Position numbers and translations under genes: made by a program. DNA of 64,000 nucleotides from Bacillota bacterium (GTDB taxonomy: Bacteria > Bacillota > Clostridia > Lachnospirales > Lachnospiraceae), in contig JAEZTJ010000093.1 of NCBI GenBank assembly GCA_023421505.1, positions 246,906 to 310,905 of the forward strand, given 5' to 3'. The notes under the pieces are model-generated. The model ran no database searches. It was not told the DNA's origin and saw only the letters and a program-made list of their open reading frames with translations. The first letter of the stretch is position 1. Every line of letters starts with the position of its first letter. This document shows, one piece after another, positions 45,076 through 53,223 of the stretch.

Positions 45076-46467
45076 TTACCAAGTTCCCTGAAGATCTGAT
45101 TTCAACTGTTCTTCTATTGCAGAGATTGCTTCTTTTGCGGTCTTAGAACCAAGCCATACTTCATCAAGTGCAGGTACTAAACGTTCGTACATAATGACCG
45201 AAAAATTCTTTAATGTAACATTCTCCCCTACACGGGAAGCATTTGCAAGGATTCCGCTTGTAACCTCTGCCATAGCCGGGCTATAAGCTTTTGTCCAATT
45301 CTCATATTCTTTGCTTGTCTCATCTAGAGTATCCTTTGTACAAGGAAGACTGCCTAAGCTCAACTTATCATTTTCAAGTACCACATCAACCGAATGATTG
45401 AAATCAGCCATATAATTAAGGAATAATGCTGCTTCCTCCGGATGCTTTGACTTAGCTGACATGGAATAAGCAGCTGACCAAACCATGTTACTTGCAGGAG
45501 CGCCATTCATGGTAGGGATTTGTGCAATACCCACATCATAATTTTCTTTCGTAAAGTTACCAAGAAGGAAGGTACCGCCAACAAACATACCCAACTGATT
45601 ATTCATAAGCATAGCGGAAGTATCAGAGAATACGCTGTCGGTTACACCAACAGATGGAGCACATTGTTTAACTTTACTAAGATCCGCAATATTCTGAATT
45701 GCTGTTAAAGCTGGTTCAGAATTAATCAGTAACGTATCTCCTGCATCATTCGCAATGGAACTGCCTGCTGCATAAACAAGCGGCAACCAGTAAATCCAAG
45801 TACTGGACATTGTTGTTCCGAATTGAGTACAGCTGTTAATATCAAAGCCTGCATCCAGGGGACCTTTTCCCTTCATATCTTTTGTCATGGCAACTGCTGC
45901 ATCTACATATTGATCCCAAGTCCAAGGCTTTGACGCATCCTTACCAGGAGCTTCGATACCAGCATTTTTTAACATCTCTTTGTTATAGTAAAGTACGATT
46001 GAAGTAGAACCATAATTGATTCCATAGATGGAATTATTACTTTTATATAATGCTGTGTCAATCCATGTTTTATTGTAATCTACACCTATCTTATCAAACA
46101 AAGGAACCAGATCTGCTGAAACTCCTGCGTTACCCCATTCATTTACAAGAAATTCATTCAGATAATATACATCCGGCATACTATCTGCTGCAACTAAAGC
46201 GTTTAATTTACTGAGATAATCTGCTTCAGAAATATAGGTTGCATTAACTTTGATATTCGGATTTTCTTTCTCAAAGGATTCGATTAAAGCATTACCCATC
46301 TCCTGCTCTGCGTCCGCCCACCAGGAATAGAATGAAATTTCTACCGGTTCATCGGAGGACTTCCCAGTGTCTGTGTCTGTAGCCTTTTTACTGCTGCAGG
46401 CTGTCAACGAAAATGACAGAATCATTACCAACAGTATACTAAGAGATTTTTTTAACATTTTGTGCAT
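45076..46467 (-). CDS. Sugar ABC transporter substrate-binding lipoprotein, glycan locus 2
   Basis: A family 1 solute-binding lipoprotein of 463 residues. The signal peptide ends in the lipobox LTAC, followed by SSKKATDTD. EISFYSWWADAEQEMGNALI opens the mature domain; YGINYGSTSIVLYYNKEMLK and LMNNQLGMFVGGTFLLG are family signatures. I start it at the ATG at 46467, preceded by GGGAGAG; an upstream TTG in frame at 46518 is unlikely. It is the first transport gene downstream of the YesN-type regulator and the 25-bp inverted repeat at 46566-46626. Confidence 0.92.
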   Translation of the reverse strand: MHKMLKKSLSILLVMILSFSLTACSSKKATDTDTGKSSDEPVEISFYSWWADAEQEMGNALIESFEKENPNIKVNATYISEADYLSKLNALVAADSMPDVYYLNEFLVNEWGNAGVSADLVPLFDKIGVDYNKTWIDTALYKSNNSIYGINYGSTSIVLYYNKEMLKNAGIEAPGKDASKPWTWDQYVDAAVAMTKDMKGKGPLDAGFDINSCTQFGTTMSSTWIYWLPLVYAAGSSIANDAGDTLLINSEPALTAIQNIADLSKVKQCAPSVGVTDSVFSDTSAMLMNNQLGMFVGGTFLLGNFTKENYDVGIAQIPTMNGAPASNMVWSAAYSMSAKSKHPEEAALFLNYMADFNHSVDVVLENDKLSLGSLPCTKDTLDETSKEYENWTKAYSPAMAEVTSGILANASRVGENVTLKNFSVIMYERLVPALDEVWLGSKTAKEAISAIEEQLKSDLQGTW

Positions 46468-46565
46468 AATTACTCTCCCTTCATATGGATTATACATCCA
46501 TATATTGTTTTTGTACAATCAGTATACCATTTACCCTCAGTAACCATTAGTAATATTTATCACAT

Positions 46566-46626
46566 CTAATAGTAAAATCATGCTTTCTATATCTATTTTT
46601 AATAGAAAGCATGATTTTACTATTAG
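46566..46626. repeat. Perfect 25-bp inverted repeat with 11-base loop
   Basis: Arms at 46566-46590 (CTAATAGTAAAATCATGCTT...) and 46602-46626 are exact reverse complements. The loop is ATCTATTTTTA. It lies between the YesN stop (46642) and the binding-protein start (46467). There is no run of T after either arm. It would form a very stable RNA hairpin: candidate processing or stabilising element, attenuator or operator. Confidence 0.9.
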
Positions 46627-46641
46627 ACCTTTATTCTTGGA

Positions 46642-48087
46642 TTAAATCATTGTTTTACGGTAATCGCTGGGAGATATTTGTAATTCTTTTCTGAATACTT
46701 TAGTAAAGTAATTACTGTCAGGATATCCTACTTGATCGGCAATATCAGCAATTGACAATTGAGTATTTTTCAAAAGCTCCTTTGCTTTATTTAGTCGAAT
46801 CTCCTGCAGATATTGAACAACACTTAAATTCTTTTTACTCTTGAAATAATGCGACAAATAACTGGGTGAGATAAAAAAATACTGCGCCAGATCATTTAAG
46901 GTGATACTCTCACTGAAGTGATTTTGAAGATAGATACATACTTTACTGATCAAATCCAAAGATTGGTTTTTTTTGCGTATATTCTCTATAAGTTCCGTCC
47001 CCATATCAAGCAAGGAGTACTCTATTTGTTTGTATTCGTTAAATTTTCCAAGAGCAAATGGTATTAGCTCCCTCCTCACATACTCCGGATCGTTCATATT
47101 ATTCTCGCTATACTTATTGATCAACAGCAGAATAACCTGATAATAATAGGAATTTAGTTGAAGATAATTTCGTTCCTGTGCTATCCTCTCAAGCTTATTG
47201 GCAATCTGATTACGAAAGGTCTGCGCATCCCCTTGATCAATGGCATATTTTAGCAACTCTAGATTATACAAATAATTGGTACAATCGTTCTCACTCTGAT
47301 TCAATAACAGAAAATTAAAGTTATGAAAAAAGCGTCTGTTCAGTGCTGCCTGAATACTATTCAAAGCCAGTTCAAAATCATCGTCATTCAAATAAGTACT
47401 AATTAGAATTTTTGATAAATCCTGGTTAATATTCCTGTTTATTTTTCTTAGTTCCTCAAAAGGAATTATTCTGTCCTGCAAAAAGAATAAACAGATTGAT
47501 TTCACATTTCTTAATAATATTGTCTTCATGTTGCCAAATTCGCTTAGATTCAAATACAGTTCGGCAGCTTCGTAACTTTCAGCAAATTTTTCATTGCTTC
47601 TGTCATATATGCACAGGATGGTACCCTGCAATTTTTGCCCTGCTATCTCACTCAGATATTCATCATAATAAACATAATCCTTAGAAAGCAGAAATTTTTC
47701 CGATTTTTCACGCTCAAGCAGCTGAATTGCCCGATTTATCACATCCTCCAGTTCCTCCTGTATTATCGGTTTTTTTACATAATCAAATACGGAATATTGG
47801 ATGGCTTGTCGCATATAGGTAAAATCACTGTACCCACTTATAATGATAAATATAGTTTTATTGTTCGGATCTGCTTTCGCTTTATCAATAAAATAGAAAC
47901 CGTTGCTTTCCGGCATATTGATATCTACGAGGAATATATCCGGATTGTATTTGTAATAAAGATCCAATGCCTGTTCTCCGTTTGAAGCAAACCCTTTCAT
48001 ATCGATATCGAAGGGCATCATCATAATTCTTGTATGTAAGCTCTTTTGTACATAATACTCATCTTCAGCAATGCATAGCTTATACAT
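46642..48087 (-). CDS. YesN-type response regulator (REC + AraC HTH), glycan locus 2
   Basis: A 481-residue regulator. REC at 1-120 has AEDE acidic residues, D55 (IFLVDINMPESNGF) and VKKPI. An unconserved middle of about 260 residues leads to the AraC double HTH at 385-481 (ITLNDLAQYFFISPSYLSHY, then LSIADIADQVGYPDSNYFT). It overlaps the kinase gene by 8 bases. The expected target is the ABC/GH operon downstream of it. Confidence 0.92.
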   Translation of the reverse strand: MYKLCIAEDEYYVQKSLHTRIMMMPFDIDMKGFASNGEQALDLYYKYNPDIFLVDINMPESNGFYFIDKAKADPNNKTIFIIISGYSDFTYMRQAIQYSVFDYVKKPIIQEELEDVINRAIQLLEREKSEKFLLSKDYVYYDEYLSEIAGQKLQGTILCIYDRSNEKFAESYEAAELYLNLSEFGNMKTILLRNVKSICLFFLQDRIIPFEELRKINRNINQDLSKILISTYLNDDDFELALNSIQAALNRRFFHNFNFLLLNQSENDCTNYLYNLELLKYAIDQGDAQTFRNQIANKLERIAQERNYLQLNSYYYQVILLLINKYSENNMNDPEYVRRELIPFALGKFNEYKQIEYSLLDMGTELIENIRKKNQSLDLISKVCIYLQNHFSESITLNDLAQYFFISPSYLSHYFKSKKNLSVVQYLQEIRLNKAKELLKNTQLSIADIADQVGYPDSNYFTKVFRKELQISPSDYRKTMI

Positions 48088-49840
48088 TCATATCTCTCCT
48101 TACAGGAATACGGATTTCTACATTCGTCCCATAGTTTTGTTTCGTCTTTATATGAAATTCCAAATCATTGCCATATTGCAGAAATAATCTGTAATATGTA
48201 TTGATAATTCCAATATGTCCAGAATATTCTGCTTTTTGCATATTCCGAACCTGCTGCATTTGATTTATGATATTACTTAGTACTTCCTCTGGAATTCCAT
48301 TCCCATTATCCGTGACATTAACGTAAAGCAGATCATCATTCAGACTTATTGCTATCGTCAAGTGACAATCAACAGCCTTTTTTCGAAAGCCATGCTTAAT
48401 TGCATTTTCTACAATCGGTTGTAGCATGAATTTTAAAATCGGCAAATCCAAAACTTCATCCTCTATCTCGTATGAAACGGATAAGTTTTTATTTTTGTAT
48501 TGAAGAATGTTTAAATAATTCCTGATATACGAAAGTTCTTTCTTAACAAATACTATCTTTTCGTTCTCCGTATCATATTGATAAAGTCTTCCTAGCATCT
48601 CACATAATTTGATTGCTTGTTGTTCATGACCCGATAATATCATACCATTTATGATTTCCAGCGTATTACATAGAAAATGCGGTTTAATTTGCTTTTGCAG
48701 TGCCTTTATTTCAGCTTCCTGCTTCAATTTGTCCATAATTCTGTTCTGTTCAATTAGATTAAGCAGCTGCCCTGACATATCATTAAAGCCCTTAATCATA
48801 TCTCCGATTTCATCCTTATACCTGTTCGGAATCACAATACCGAATTTATTATTTCTTATTTCATTCATCGCATTGGTACATAAAACAATCGGAGTGGTCA
48901 GATGTCGAACATATACCAAGGATAATGCCATAAAAATCATAACCACCGGAATAAGAATTACAAAGGTATATAGATATATACTGAAGGTATCAATTAGCGT
49001 GTGGTTCTCCTTTATAATCCATACATTCCAATGATCGTCCATCAGTGTATTAGAATATACAACATATTCCAATTCGTTTGTTGCTTTACCCTTATCACCT
49101 GTCTTCAGCAGGGCTTCCATTTCGGTCGTAACTTCCCTATTTGATAAGACAAAATTCCCTGCTTCATCTGTTATTATAATTGTTGCATCATCGGAAACAG
49201 CTTCTTCTAGAAAATCAAAGTGACGGTACTCCAAGTTAACCGCATAATATCCCATAAGGCTAAAATTATAGATATTATTAGCTGTATAGAAGATAACAAC
49301 CGATGGCTCGTCCTTACCATTCGAAAAAAGATCTTCACCCATATAGTCTATGTATTTACCTTCATTAAGCAATGCCTGATGCCAGGGTTGCTGTTCCAGT
49401 CTGTAGCCATAGCCCTTACCAAAGACATAGGAAATATTATTCTGAAATACATGATTATCCTTTGTAATTAAGACACATTCCATATCTCTGTTCATCGATG
49501 AGATACTACTTAAAAAATGTACCGCATTTTTTTTATAAAGCTGAAGCTCTGCTTCTGTAGAAAACATATTCTTGCTGAGAAGCTGCTGCGCCCAATTACT
49601 GAAGGTTACCGTATAAGCATTCATATGCTGGCTGTTGATATACTCGTCCAACTGATTTTCCATTCTTTGAAAATCATCCTCCAGCATGTCCTTAATATTT
49701 TTAAGTTCACGAAGATTAAAAATATATGTTACTACCGTTATGCTAATTAAAAATATAGTTAAAAAGGAAGCTAACATCGTAAGTGTTGTTTTGCTCCTAA
49801 GGTTTAGTTTATGTAGCTTCTCTTTGATACTTCTTATCAT
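48080..49840 (-). CDS. YesM-type sensor histidine kinase, glycan locus 2
   Basis: A 586-residue membrane kinase. It has membrane segments at about 20-42 and 285-308 with an extracellular Cache-like sensor between them, then HAMP (NEIRNNKFGIVIPNRYKDEI), the phospho-site in LQKQIKPHFLCNTLEIINGM, and a HATPase domain with VTDNGNGIPEE and SGHIGIINTYYRLFL. It is the partner of the overlapping YesN-type regulator. The same gene order as in locus 1 suggests that the two loci evolved by duplication or share an assembly plan with different sugar specificities. Confidence 0.92.
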   Translation of the reverse strand: MIRSIKEKLHKLNLRSKTTLTMLASFLTIFLISITVVTYIFNLRELKNIKDMLEDDFQRMENQLDEYINSQHMNAYTVTFSNWAQQLLSKNMFSTEAELQLYKKNAVHFLSSISSMNRDMECVLITKDNHVFQNNISYVFGKGYGYRLEQQPWHQALLNEGKYIDYMGEDLFSNGKDEPSVVIFYTANNIYNFSLMGYYAVNLEYRHFDFLEEAVSDDATIIITDEAGNFVLSNREVTTEMEALLKTGDKGKATNELEYVVYSNTLMDDHWNVWIIKENHTLIDTFSIYLYTFVILIPVVMIFMALSLVYVRHLTTPIVLCTNAMNEIRNNKFGIVIPNRYKDEIGDMIKGFNDMSGQLLNLIEQNRIMDKLKQEAEIKALQKQIKPHFLCNTLEIINGMILSGHEQQAIKLCEMLGRLYQYDTENEKIVFVKKELSYIRNYLNILQYKNKNLSVSYEIEDEVLDLPILKFMLQPIVENAIKHGFRKKAVDCHLTIAISLNDDLLYVNVTDNGNGIPEEVLSNIINQMQQVRNMQKAEYSGHIGIINTYYRLFLQYGNDLEFHIKTKQNYGTNVEIRIPVRRDMNV

Positions 49841-50025
49841 AATTCACTAAGACCTCCGTTACAAACACTTCATTTTTCCAACGTATTTAATTTCATAATT
49901 CGACTATACAATAAATCTGCTACTCATATTAACTCCATTCGAACGTTATTCTATAAGTGAATTATAAATTATTAAATTTATAAAAGTTAGGTAATTTCTT
50001 TTGCTATTTATAATTTAATTTAGAA

Positions 50026-50055
50026 GTATCAAAGTTTACCATTTAACTTTGATAC
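50026..50055. repeat. 11-bp inverted repeat
   Basis: Arms GTATCAAAGTT (50026-50036) and AACTTTGATAC (50045-50055) with an 8-base loop. It lies about 190 bases upstream of the YesM start and just beyond the neighbouring terminator. An operator or a small hairpin; function unknown. Confidence 0.5.
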
Positions 50056-50075
50056 ACTTATCTGTCTACACTAGT

Positions 50076-50109
50076 AAAAAGCCCTACAACCATTGAGTTG
50101 TAAGGCTTT
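50076..50109 (-). terminator. Rho-independent terminator of the 52-50 kb exported-protein operon
   Basis: On the minus strand AAAGCCTTACAAC pairs with GTTGTAGGGCTTT (one GU) across a 6-base loop, ending in TTTTT. It lies 45 bases after the stop at 50154. Confidence 0.85.
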
Positions 50110-50153
50110 CCCATTCTATCGTTACCTTTCTCTTTCTACATAGACCATTTTCG

Positions 50154-52271
50154 TCAAAATCGCAATTCGTAGTGTAGTAATACTCCTTCCTCCTCTGACA
50201 CCCAATGGACTACATTCCCCTCCAAGACGGGGTCTTCGTTGTCATGTAAGCGAATGTTACCGAGTGACGTTCTGTCGACAAGCTTCTTTCCATTATCGTC
50301 AAGCACCATATAGTACGCTGTAACCGTTTTACCGTGTTCTTCCCACAGCACTACGAACTTTCCATTACCAATACTCACCAGTTGTGGTTCAACAACAGCA
50401 TTGTCTGTGAGCCAGCTTATTTTAATACTACCGCTCTTAGTTGGGTCGAATACGGTAACAAACAGTTGCTGTTTCGCGTCCTGCGCTCCGTTCTTGCCTG
50501 CCGCACCGACAACCATCACGCCGCTCGCCGTTTCAGCCACACCACCGAGTTGTGCGTTGGTCATGTTATCACCGTTTTCGCCTTTGAATGTGAGAATTGT
50601 ATTGCGCGTAGCTTTGAGGCTGTTTATGTTAAGCAAGTCTGCCACAAAGGAGCGCGGGTAGGCGTCACCTTGGTCAACGAACAGCCATGATTTTGCTTTA
50701 GAGTACCATATAACCCGTTGGTCAAACGAGTGGCTTACCCACGGGGTAGACGATAGGTTATCATAAGCCTTTGACATATTACTCGTCTTAACCGCGATAA
50801 CATCCTTTCCTTGATGTCCGTTGTACATTTGCCTTGCATAGGAGCAGACCAATACGCCGTTGTTTATCGCAATAGAGCAGTTGCCGTAACAAAATGGATT
50901 TTGTGTACGGGTGCCAGCCACAGAGGATAAATTACCGACAAAACCTGTCGTCTTGACGAGATCACCTTCGCTTGTGTATTTGGATATAAACACGGTATTA
51001 GTGCTCATATCGTATTTACCGCTCACGTCAGCATTATTGGAATTGACTGCGCCGTTCCTCTTGCCCGTCACGGTATAGTAGTAGCCATCAGAATCCTGTG
51101 TCACCGCCCCTAACTGCGGCGCAGCTTTTTGGAGGATTATGGACGTGCCGTCCGCTTTATTAATGTAGATTTCATCACCATCCTCACCGAGGTCATAAGC
51201 GAATGCGAATTTTCCCTGCGGGTCAACAAATTGAGAAACAGGGGAAAGAAATCCATAGTTACCGGCATTGGGATTGGGACCAAACATATTGTCTTCGTCT
51301 GATTTTTCCTCATCCTTCGGGTCGCCCCAGATTATATACGTAGATAGTGTTGCCTCACCGACTTTCTTTGAAGCAATCGGGAGTTGAGGTGCGGGCGAAG
51401 GTGTGGGCTTTGCGCTTGCTTCCTCCACTGTTACCGTGTACTCCGCTATCTTTTTGTCCTCATATCTTAACTCAACCACCTTTGTTCCGGCGATAGTGAA
51501 CGAACGATTTTTCGTCAGTTGTACCGTACCGGCAGTATGAAAAGTGATTTTGTTCGAAACATCGACTTCTTCTTGGTCGACACGAGTCTTTACGAGAATG
51601 CCGTGAGGGTTAAAGCATTCGCCAACTTCATACTTTGTTTTTATGGGAAGTGAAACAACGTACACTTTACCGTCAGACGGTGCTGTACCGCCATTTTTGT
51701 ATTCCTGCCACCACTGCGGGATTAGTTCACCAGGTGCACTGACTACGGTAAATTTCGCCCTGAAATTAATATTCACCGCTTTGGTTAATTTCAGCGTACT
51801 GTCCTTAGTTGCTGTGCAGGATTCTATTCCAGTCGAAATATCAAAGCCGTGATCTGCCTCGGGGGCAATGCTATACTCTATAAATCCGCCCGCGTTATAA
51901 GCATACACTACCCATTTGCAAGCCGTTTTACTAACGACGATTCCGGCAGATTCTGCAGGTTTTTTGCCTGCATAATTGCCTTCAAAGGCAAGATAATTAC
52001 CGTTCGGGTCGTAAATATAATATTTATCACTACCCAAATGCTCAAAATAGAAAACTTCTTTTGCCCTTCTCGAAGGTACTACCGTACTGCCATCGATGCG
52101 GAAAGTACCCATATCGTGGGAATAGATTATGTACCAGCCTGATTTAATTTTGCCGTTGGCTAAGTTTTTGTCACTTGGATTAAACGGCCAACTGTCAGCT
52201 GTCACCGACATCGGCAGTAAGGTCAGCACCATAGCCAGCAAAAGCATTAAGTTCATTACTCGTTTTTTCAT
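50154..52271 (-). CDS. Exported beta-trefoil / Ig-like (Big_3) protein with C-terminal propeller-like region
   Basis: A 705-residue secreted protein. The signal peptide (MLLLAMVLTLLPMSVTA) is almost the same as those of the proteins at 55144 and 61090. Residues about 35-175 form a ricin-type trefoil-like domain (SGWYIIYSHDMGTFRIDGS, then NYLAFEGNYAGKKP). Residues about 210-285 are a Big_3 domain (KTKYEVGECFNPHGILVKTR, ending AEYTVTVEE). A Pro-rich linker (KPTPSPAPQLP) leads to about 400 residues that look like a beta-propeller (FVDPQGKFAFAYDLG, IAINNGVLVCSYARQ, PQLVSIGNGKFVVLWEE). No anchor motif is seen. It is the last gene of an operon starting at the operator at 53115. Likely a glycan-binding surface or secreted protein. 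Confidence 0.8.
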   Translation of the reverse strand: MKKRVMNLMLLLAMVLTLLPMSVTADSWPFNPSDKNLANGKIKSGWYIIYSHDMGTFRIDGSTVVPSRRAKEVFYFEHLGSDKYYIYDPNGNYLAFEGNYAGKKPAESAGIVVSKTACKWVVYAYNAGGFIEYSIAPEADHGFDISTGIESCTATKDSTLKLTKAVNINFRAKFTVVSAPGELIPQWWQEYKNGGTAPSDGKVYVVSLPIKTKYEVGECFNPHGILVKTRVDQEEVDVSNKITFHTAGTVQLTKNRSFTIAGTKVVELRYEDKKIAEYTVTVEEASAKPTPSPAPQLPIASKKVGEATLSTYIIWGDPKDEEKSDEDNMFGPNPNAGNYGFLSPVSQFVDPQGKFAFAYDLGEDGDEIYINKADGTSIILQKAAPQLGAVTQDSDGYYYTVTGKRNGAVNSNNADVSGKYDMSTNTVFISKYTSEGDLVKTTGFVGNLSSVAGTRTQNPFCYGNCSIAINNGVLVCSYARQMYNGHQGKDVIAVKTSNMSKAYDNLSSTPWVSHSFDQRVIWYSKAKSWLFVDQGDAYPRSFVADLLNINSLKATRNTILTFKGENGDNMTNAQLGGVAETASGVMVVGAAGKNGAQDAKQQLFVTVFDPTKSGSIKISWLTDNAVVEPQLVSIGNGKFVVLWEEHGKTVTAYYMVLDDNGKKLVDRTSLGNIRLHDNEDPVLEGNVVHWVSEEEGVLLHYELRF

Positions 52272-52374
52272 AGGATTACTCCTCCTTGTATTCCCATCAA
52301 CTGCTACCTTTTTGGCATCGAATTAGTCCTCTTGGTATGGTTGGCTCACTTTCTCCATAAAAGCAGGCATTGCA

Positions 52375-52467
52375 TCAAGCATCTGTTGGTATCCTGCGAT
52401 TACCTCGTCCATTAACACATATTAGTGTGAGTGTCAGAAGTGCAGTTGCATTAAGTAGTTTTTTCAT
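52375..52467 (-). pseudogene. Remnant of a small exported-protein gene
   Basis: A 30-codon frame opens with a signal-peptide-like start (MKKLLNATALLTLTLIC) and then hits a stop. In another frame, a 29-residue tail (MDEVIAGYQQMLDAMPAFME...) continues to a TAA at about 52323. The two pieces look like the ends of one gene joined by an internal deletion or frameshift. The ribosome site is weak (GGGAT). It could also be a short secreted peptide in its own right, so the pseudogene call is tentative. Confidence 0.4.
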
Positions 52468-52500
52468 TTTGAATTATCCCATTTCTGATTGATTTGTGAA

Positions 52501-52656
52501 CTATTTAGCATAGAAAACTTTGATTTTAGCATAATCCAGTGCAAAACCTGTGGACGGCCAAACGATGTAGACTTGCCACTCAACTCTGCCATTAGCGACC
52601 CAATCATTAAAGCCATCGACTTTTTCCTCGCTGAATACGGTGGTTACTTTTTTCAT
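52501..52656 (-). CDS. Unannotated 51-residue protein
   Basis: A short gene of 52 codons including the stop, with ATG at 52654-52656 and an excellent GAGGGGGG site 6 bases upstream. The product starts MKKVTTVFSEEKVDGFNDW and continues with WQVYIVWPSTGFALDYAKI, ending KVFYAK. It has no signal peptide or membrane segment and a beta-rich pattern. I recognise no family. It lies 25 bases after the LemA-like gene and ahead of the trefoil protein gene, in what looks like a single operon. A partner of the LemA-like protein or a signalling peptide are both only possibilities. Confidence 0.6.
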   Translation of the reverse strand: MKKVTTVFSEEKVDGFNDWVANGRVEWQVYIVWPSTGFALDYAKIKVFYAK

Positions 52657-52681
52657 ACTTTACCCCCCTCACAGGCGTAAA

Positions 52682-53008
52682 TTATATTCCATGTTCCCTT
52701 CCGGCAGGGTGAAACCCCATAATATATGCGGGTATGCGATTCATCGGTTTTTTTAACATGGCGTTATAGTTCTTCTCCACCTCCCTATAAACCATAAGCT
52801 TATTCTCTAATATTTTTTGTGCTGCTGCATCATTTTCGCCACCGCGTTCCTGCATATGTAATCTACGGTGCATTTGCACCTGCTCCCTGATGGTATCAAG
52901 ACTCTTCTGCTTTGCGGATAATTCCTTGAAACTTATACTAAACCACAATGTAACAAATGCTGCCACACAGATTCCTGCAATAAACCAGCCAAGCGTGGCT
53001 GCTGTCAT
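52682..53008 (-). CDS. Short LemA-like membrane protein
   Basis: A 108-residue protein. One N-terminal membrane segment (FIAGICVAAFVTLWFSI) is followed by a charged helical region and then YREVEKNYNAMLKKPMN and IPAYIMGFHPAGREH. That ending copies the LemA pattern YN..V..YN..I..xP...A...GF, but the central helices of a normal LemA (about 180 residues) are missing. A GGGGGGAG site precedes the ATG. It is the first gene behind the operator at 53115-53181 and is probably co-transcribed with the 51-residue protein and the trefoil protein. A full-length LemA gene lies at 54380 in the neighbouring operon. Confidence 0.65.
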   Translation of the reverse strand: MTAATLGWFIAGICVAAFVTLWFSISFKELSAKQKSLDTIREQVQMHRRLHMQERGGENDAAAQKILENKLMVYREVEKNYNAMLKKPMNRIPAYIMGFHPAGREHGI

Positions 53009-53039
53009 AGAATATCTCCCCCCTATTACATTAAAAATA

Positions 53040-53085
53040 GGTAATTGCGAAACTCATTAATTGTAAGTATAGTTTCGTAATTATC
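53040..53085. repeat. TA-flanked palindromic repeat, 46-bp copy
   Basis: Flanked by TA at 53038-53039 and 53086-53087. Left end GGTAATTGCGAAACT, right end AGTTTCGTAATTATC. The first 30 bases match the left part of the 163-bp element at 37577 (AACTCAATAATTGTAAGTAT), so it is probably an internal deletion product. It sits in the predicted 5' untranslated region of the LemA-like gene. Confidence 0.7.
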
Positions 53086-53114
53086 TAACATTAAAATCTC
53101 TATAGCTCTACATA

Positions 53115-53181
53115 ATAATATCAAATTTCACCCTATAAAACCGTTTACCGCATGAGCTGTATCTCCTACCGCACGAATCGT
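53115..53181 (-). promoter_or_regulatory. LytTR-type operator and extended -10 promoter, copy 2
   Basis: Plus-strand half-sites TACCGCATGAGCTGT and TACCGCACGAATCGT begin at 53146 and 53167, 21 bp apart. On the minus strand follow a -35 CGGTTT (53138-53143), 17 bp, and extended -10 TGATATTAT (hexamer 53115-53120). The layout and offset (31 bp from half-site to -10) equal copy 1 at 21395. It faces the LemA-like gene at 53008. In the other direction no promoter is seen. Confidence 0.7.
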
Positions 53182-53223
53182 ATCTCTTTCGGAATAAAAC
53201 GTATTGGCGGCATAACTTCCTTT

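Larger units (their letters stand above)
49841..50153. other. Gene-free interval upstream of the YesM gene
   Basis: 313 bases of very AT-rich DNA. It should contain the promoter of the locus 2 kinase operon. It also holds an 11-bp inverted repeat (50026-50055) and the terminator (50076-50109) of the exported-protein operon to the right. No coding sequence is seen. Confidence 0.6.

Noticed and set aside
46566..46626. Rho-independent terminator call for the 25-bp inverted repeat
   Set aside because: Neither strand has a run of T following the stem, so it is listed as an inverted repeat only.
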